From the NCBI GenBank assembly GCA_038276395.1, contig JBBQAA010000078.1, forward strand, positions 1-40,794: DNA of 40,794 nucleotides. Reading direction: 5' to 3'. The stretch's first letter is position 1. Every line of letters begins with the position of its first letter. The notes below the pieces were generated by a model. It did not search any database, was not told the DNA's origin, and worked only from the letters and a program-made list of their open reading frames with translations. Source of the stretch: JBBQAA01 sp038276395 (GTDB lineage Bacteria; Actinomycetota; Thermoleophilia; Solirubrobacterales; Solirubrobacteraceae). This document shows, in pieces, positions 36,840 through 40,794 of the stretch. The translations under genes and the position numbers were made by a program.

Positions 36840-39497
36840 GTGAGCATCAAGGACGACCTCGACCCGCAGGAGACGCAGGAGTGGCTGGAGGCGCTCGAGG
36901 GCGTCCTCGAGCACGACGGCGCCGAGCGCGCGGAGGAGCTGATCGCCGAGGTCGTCGACCGCGCCCGCCATCTCGGCGCGCCGGTCGGCCTCGACAACTC
37001 GACGCCCTACGTCAACACGATCCCCACCGCCGAGGAGGATGAGCTCCCCGGCGACCCCGCGCTCGAGCACCGCATCCGCTCGCTCATCCGGTGGAACGCG
37101 ATCGCGCTCATCCTGAACGCCAACAAGGAGTCCTCGGAGCTCGGCGGCCACATCGCCTCCTACCAGTCGGCGGCCACGCTCTACGAGGTCGGCTTCAACC
37201 ACTTCTGGCACGCGCCCTCAAAGGAGCACGGCGGGGATCTCGTCTACGTTCAGGGCCACTCGAGCCCGGGTGTCTACGCGCGTTCGTTCCTCGAGGGCCG
37301 GATCGCCGTGGAGCAGATGCGGCGCTTCCGCGAGGACGTGACCGGCGAGCCCGGGCTGTCCTCCTACCCGCACCCGTGGCTGATGCCCGAGTACTGGCAG
37401 TTCCCCACCGTCTCCATGGGCCTCGGCTCGCTCATGGCCATCCACCAGGCCTACTTCATGAAGTACCTGACGGGTCGCGGTCTCGCCGACACGAGCGAGC
37501 GCAGAGTCTGGTGCTTCCTCGGCGACGGGGAGATGGACGAGCCGGAGTCGATGGGCGCGATCTCGCTGGCCGGCCGGGAGCGGCTCGACAACCTCGTCTT
37601 CGTCATCAACTGCAATCTCCAGCGCCTCGACGGCCCCGTGCGCGGCAACGGCAAGATCATCCAGGAGCTCGAGCGGAACTTTCGCGGGGCGGGCTGGAAC
37701 GTCCTCAAGGTCATCTGGGGCTCGCGCTGGGACCCGCTTCTCGCCGCCGACGAGGACGGCGCGCTCGTGCGCCGCATGGAGGAGTGCGTCGACGGCGAGT
37801 ACCAGACGTTCAAGTCCCGCGACGGCGCCTTCGTGCGCGAGCACTTCTTCGGCGCCCGCCCGGAGACGGCGGCGATGGTCGAGGATTGGTCGGACGAGGA
37901 GATCTTCCGCCTGAACCGCGGCGGTCACGACGCCCAGAAGGTCTACGCCGCCTACGCCGCCGCGCAGCGCCACACGGGGGAGCCGACCGTGATCCTGGCC
38001 AAGACGATCAAGGGCTACGGGATGGGGATGGGTACGGGCGAGGGCCAGAACATCACCCACCAGCAGAAGAAGATGACCGAGGAGGCGCTCCGCGTCTTCC
38101 GCGACCGCTTCGAGCTCGACATCTCCGACGAGGAGGTCAGGGAGACCGCGTTCCATCGGCCGCCCGATGACGCCCCGGAGATGGTCTACCTGCGCGAGCA
38201 CCGCGAGGCGCTCGGCGGCTCGCTGCCGGCGCGGCGGACGCACGCGGAGTCGCTCGAGGTCCCGCCGCTCGAGCTCTTCAAGTCACAGCTCGAGGGCAGC
38301 GGCGAGCGCGAGATCTCCTCGACGATGGCCTGGGTGCGCGTGCTCGCCGCGCTCCTGCGCGACAAGACGCTCGGCCCGCGCGTCGTGCCCATCGTCGCCG
38401 ACGAGTCGCGCACGTTCGGGATGGAGGGGATGTTCCGCCAGCTCGGGATCTTCTCCCAGGTCGGCCAGCTCTACCAACCCGAGGACGCCAAGCAGCTCGC
38501 GTTCTACAAGGAGGACCGCGAGGGGCAGATCCTCCAGGAGGGGATCAACGAGGCGGGCGCGTTCTCCTCCTGGCTCGCGGCGGCGACGTCCTACTCGAAC
38601 CACGCCGAGCCGATGATCCCGTTCTACGTCTACTACTCGATGTTCGGCTTCCAGCGGATCGGCGACCTCGCCTGGGCGGCGGGGGACTCCCGGGCGCGAG
38701 GCTTCCTCATCGGGGGCACGGCCGGGCGCACGACGCTGAACGGCGAGGGGCTCCAGCACGAGGACGGCCACTCCCACCTGCTGGCGGCGACGATCCCCAA
38801 CTGCCGCGCCTACGACCCGACCTACGGCTACGAGGTCGCGGTCATCGTCCACGACGGCCTGCGGCGCATGCTCACCGAGCAGGAGGACGTCTTCTACTAC
38901 CTGACGGTGGAGAACGAGAACTACCCGCATCCCGCGCTCCCAGAGGGGGCGGAGGAGGGGATCCTGCGCGGGATGCACCGGATCCGGGAGGCGGGGACGG
39001 GGTTCTCCGCGAGCGTCCGCCTGCTCGGGTCGGGGGCGATCCTACGCTCGGTGGAGGCGGCGGCCGCCCTGCTCGAGGAGGAGTGGGGCGTCGGCGCCGA
39101 AGTATGGAGCGTGACGTCGTTCACCGAGCTCCGCCGCGACGGGATGGAGGCCGAGCGCCGCGCGCGCCTGCATCCGGACGAGGAGCCGCGGGCGCCGTGG
39201 GTGGCGGAGTGCCTCGGCGGCTCGGACGCGCCGGTCATCGCCGCCACCGACTACATGCGCGCGCTGGGCGACGGGATCCGCGAGTGGGTGACGAGCGCCG
39301 GCGCGAGCGCGTACACCGTCCTCGGCACCGACGGCTTCGGGCGCTCGGACTACCGGCGCGCGCTCCGGCGCTTCTTCGAGGTCGACCGGGAGCACGTGGT
39401 GCTCGCCTCCCTCCGCGCGCTCGAGGATCCGCGCGCGGCGGAGGCCATCTCCCGGTACGAGATCGACGTGGAGGCGGAGGCGCCGTGGCTGAGGTAG
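36840..39497 (+). CDS. aceE: Pyruvate dehydrogenase E1 component, homodimeric type
   Basis: An 885-residue thiamine-diphosphate enzyme that decarboxylates pyruvate and acetylates the lipoyl group of E2. Motifs: NTIPTAEEDELPGDPALEHRI, QGHSSPGVYARSFLEGR, the ThDP site GDGEMDEPESMGAISLAGRE to NCNLQRLDGPVRGNGKIIQELE, MGTGEGQNITHQQKKM, and C-terminal YYSMFGFQRIGDLAWAAGD, TAGRTTLNGEGLQHEDGHS. Matches the fused alpha-beta AceE class used by Actinomycetota and Proteobacteria, with full length. The GTG start is conserved in context (IKDDLDPQETQEWL); a GGAGGGG tract is 19 bases upstream, rather far. It overlaps the E2 gene by 13 bases. Confidence 0.96.
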   Translation: MSIKDDLDPQETQEWLEALEGVLEHDGAERAEELIAEVVDRARHLGAPVGLDNSTPYVNTIPTAEEDELPGDPALEHRIRSLIRWNAIALILNANKESSELGGHIASYQSAATLYEVGFNHFWHAPSKEHGGDLVYVQGHSSPGVYARSFLEGRIAVEQMRRFREDVTGEPGLSSYPHPWLMPEYWQFPTVSMGLGSLMAIHQAYFMKYLTGRGLADTSERRVWCFLGDGEMDEPESMGAISLAGRERLDNLVFVINCNLQRLDGPVRGNGKIIQELERNFRGAGWNVLKVIWGSRWDPLLAADEDGALVRRMEECVDGEYQTFKSRDGAFVREHFFGARPETAAMVEDWSDEEIFRLNRGGHDAQKVYAAYAAAQRHTGEPTVILAKTIKGYGMGMGTGEGQNITHQQKKMTEEALRVFRDRFELDISDEEVRETAFHRPPDDAPEMVYLREHREALGGSLPARRTHAESLEVPPLELFKSQLEGSGEREISSTMAWVRVLAALLRDKTLGPRVVPIVADESRTFGMEGMFRQLGIFSQVGQLYQPEDAKQLAFYKEDREGQILQEGINEAGAFSSWLAAATSYSNHAEPMIPFYVYYSMFGFQRIGDLAWAAGDSRARGFLIGGTAGRTTLNGEGLQHEDGHSHLLAATIPNCRAYDPTYGYEVAVIVHDGLRRMLTEQEDVFYYLTVENENYPHPALPEGAEEGILRGMHRIREAGTGFSASVRLLGSGAILRSVEAAAALLEEEWGVGAEVWSVTSFTELRRDGMEAERRARLHPDEEPRAPWVAECLGGSDAPVIAATDYMRALGDGIREWVTSAGASAYTVLGTDGFGRSDYRRALRRFFEVDREHVVLASLRALEDPRAAEAISRYEIDVEAEAPWLR

Positions 39498-40717
39498 CCG
39501 AGGCGGAGGTGCAGGAGGTAGCGGTCCCCGACATCGGGGACTTCGACGACGTCCCGGTGATCGAGATCCTCGTCTCCGAGGGGGATGCCGTGGCGGCGGA
39601 GGACCCGCTCGTCACGCTCGAGTCCGACAAGGCGACGATGGACGTCCCGGCGCCGTTCGGCGGCGTCGTGGCCGCGATCGCCGTGAGCGTCGGGGACAAG
39701 GTCTCCGAGGGCACGGTCATCCTCACGATCTCCCCCACCGAGGACGGCGCCGCGCCCGCCGAGGCGGCGGCGGCCGAGGTCGTCGAGGATGCCGAGGCGG
39801 CCGAGGACGCCTCCGAACCCTGGGAGGGGTCAGACCCCTCTCAGGAAACTCCCGCCGCGGAGGCGACGGCCCCCTACGCGAGCCCGTCCGTGCGCCGGCG
39901 CGCGCGCGAGCGCGGGGTCGACCTCTCCGACGTGGAGGGCACCGGGCGGAGCGGGCGGATCACCGTCGAGGACCTCGGGCGCGGCTCCGCCCACGCCACG
40001 CCAGCCGGCGGCGGCGCCGGCGACGCCGACCACTTCGGCCCCGTCGAGCGCGAGCCGCGCTCCCGCATCAACAAGATCGCCGCGCCCTTCCTCGAGCGCT
40101 CGTGGACGGAGATCCCCCACGTAACCCACCACGAGGACGCCGACATCACGGAGCTCGAGGCGTTCCGGAAGCAGGTCAACTCCGAGCAGGACGTGAAGCT
40201 GACGATGGTCGCGCTGCTCGTCAAGGCATGCGTGGCCTCGCTCCAGGAGTTCCCCCACGTCAACTCCTCGCTCGACGGCGACGACTTCCTCGTCAAGCGC
40301 TACTGGAACATCGGCTTCGCGGCCGACACGCCGCAGGGCCTCGTCGTCCCGGTGATCAAGGACGCCGACCGGAAGGGGCTCCTGGAGATCGGCGCCGAGC
40401 TGCGCGAGCTGTCCGGCCGGGCGCGCGAGGGCAAGCTCGCGCCCGGCGAGATGCAGGGCGGAACGTTCACGATCTCCTCGCTCGGCGGCATCGGGGGCAC
40501 CGGCTTCACGCCGATCGTCAACGCCCCGCAGGTGGCGATCCTCGGCGTCACGCGCGCAGCCACGAAGCCGGTGTGGGACGGCGCGGCGTTCTCCCCGCGG
40601 CTCGTCGTCCCGCTCTCCCTCTCCTACGACCACCGCGCGATCGACGGCGCCGAGGCGGCGCGGTTCTGCACGCACCTCGCGGGCGTGCTCGCCGACTTCC
40701 GGCGCGTGCTGCTGTGA
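39485..40717 (+). CDS. aceF: Dihydrolipoamide acetyltransferase (E2 of pyruvate dehydrogenase)
   Basis: A 410-residue E2. Order: one lipoyl domain (about residues 10-85) with the lipoylated Lys in ESDKATMDVP; an acidic Ala/Glu linker (about 86-123); a peripheral-subunit-binding domain (about 124-160) YASPSVRRRARERGVDLSDV; and the acetyltransferase domain (about 175-410) with HHEDADITELEAF, VNSSLDGDDFLVKRYWNIGF and the catalytic His in SYDHRAIDGAEAARF. The linker carries an in-frame palindrome (39819-39845) encoding WEGSDPSQ, residues 113-120. It starts 13 bases inside aceE and overlaps the following gene by four bases, an aceE-aceF-lpd type operon. E2 proteins with one lipoyl domain are normal outside enterics. 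Confidence 0.95.
   Translation: MAEVAEAEVQEVAVPDIGDFDDVPVIEILVSEGDAVAAEDPLVTLESDKATMDVPAPFGGVVAAIAVSVGDKVSEGTVILTISPTEDGAAPAEAAAAEVVEDAEAAEDASEPWEGSDPSQETPAAEATAPYASPSVRRRARERGVDLSDVEGTGRSGRITVEDLGRGSAHATPAGGGAGDADHFGPVEREPRSRINKIAAPFLERSWTEIPHVTHHEDADITELEAFRKQVNSEQDVKLTMVALLVKACVASLQEFPHVNSSLDGDDFLVKRYWNIGFAADTPQGLVVPVIKDADRKGLLEIGAELRELSGRAREGKLAPGEMQGGTFTISSLGGIGGTGFTPIVNAPQVAILGVTRAATKPVWDGAAFSPRLVVPLSLSYDHRAIDGAEAARFCTHLAGVLADFRRVLL
39819..39845 (+). repeat. 27-base palindrome inside the E2 linker coding sequence
   Basis: Arms CCTG-G-GAGGGGTC and GACCCCTC-T-CAGG surround a single A at 39832; 12 of 13 pairs match, the remaining G/T being a wobble in RNA. It is in frame and encodes residues 113-120 of E2 in its flexible acidic linker. 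Compact GGGGTC/GACCCC palindromes of this kind resemble REP elements. Confidence 0.75.
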
Positions 40718-40794
40718 GCGTCGAGGTCGCCGTCCCGGACATCGGGGACTTTGCCGACGTTCCCGTCATCGAAATCCTCGTAGGGCCCGGGGAC
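40714..40794 (+). CDS. Lipoyl-domain protein, 5' end only; probably lipoylated dihydrolipoamide dehydrogenase
   Basis: Only 27 codons are in the window. The frame opens at GTG 40714, overlapping the E2 stop (GTGA), and reads VEVAVPDIGDFADVPVIEIL, almost the same as residues 8-27 of the E2 protein just upstream (VAVPDIGDFDDVPVIEIL), so it starts with a lipoyl domain. In aceE-aceF operons the next gene is usually lpd, and some bacteria carry an E3 with an N-terminal lipoyl domain. A second E2 is the alternative. The flavin-binding part is outside the window, so this remains an inference. Confidence 0.7.
   Translation, partial: MSVEVAVPDIGDFADVPVIEILVGPGD

Noticed and set aside
1..40794. Search for tRNA, rRNA, insertion sequences, integrases, phage, toxin-antitoxin and biosynthetic gene clusters
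   Set aside because: None was recognised; the glycan genes are the only accessory-like block.

Overview
The window is a GC-rich, gene-dense bacterial segment with GTG starts about as common as ATG and many 1-13 base gene overlaps. The serine/threonine kinase, FHA, PP2C, RodA and PBP cluster, homodimeric-type pyruvate dehydrogenase E1, DUF4446, the actinobacterial HNH protein and leaderless-type promoters point to Actinomycetota. I infer a Thermoleophilia-like lineage (Solirubrobacterales or Gaiellales), but no rRNA is present to confirm it. No tRNA, rRNA, insertion sequence, integrase, phage gene or CRISPR array was seen.

Layout. 1-2404 (minus): DUF4446 protein and pheA (prephenate dehydratase), then an HNH endonuclease with its own promoter and a partial, apparently frameshifted gene. 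2501-3637 (minus): a membrane-anchored secreted protein that probably starts at CTG. 3753-13671 (plus): a long cell-envelope signalling operon: polytopic kinase, fhaA, fhaB, pstP, rodA, pbpA, PASTA kinase pknB and ddl, overlapping from pstP onward. A hairpin at 13674-13712 separates it from a convergent kinase with a discoidin-like tail (13713-15206, minus). 15212-16537 is a decaying patch with remnants of a DsbA-family thioredoxin-fold gene and a WhiG/FliA-type sigma factor either side of one intact small membrane-protein gene.

16622-19084 (minus): dedA, uppP and purM overlap; the first two fit undecaprenyl-phosphate recycling. 19125-30430 (plus): a surface-glycan island with DegT aminotransferase, DUF354 protein, amidase, CapD-type 4,6-dehydratase, LytR_C protein, a secreted Ig-like protein, an O-antigen-ligase-type polymerase and a GT-C-like membrane protein. 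The dehydratase/aminotransferase pair suggests a 4-amino-sugar. 30528-36812: acetoacetyl-CoA synthetase, MFS transporter, cyclase-family hydrolase, flavin reductase and aldehyde dehydrogenase. 36840 to the right edge: pyruvate dehydrogenase E1, E2 and the start of another lipoyl-domain protein, probably a lipoylated E3.

The most interesting structure is outside the protein families. (1) Eleven gene starts have a TANNNT hexamer 6-11 bases upstream of the start codon, the signature of leaderless transcription; in three of them the TAG stop codon of the upstream gene forms the first half of the hexamer. (2) A 117-base imperfect palindrome (33837-33953) contains four alternating copies of a GCGACG-centred arm. 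(3) Further compact palindromes lie at a promoter (30462-30502), in a bidirectional terminator (13674-13712), around the fhaA start codon, and in frame inside the E2 linker (39819-39845). They look like REP/MITE-like or regulatory elements.
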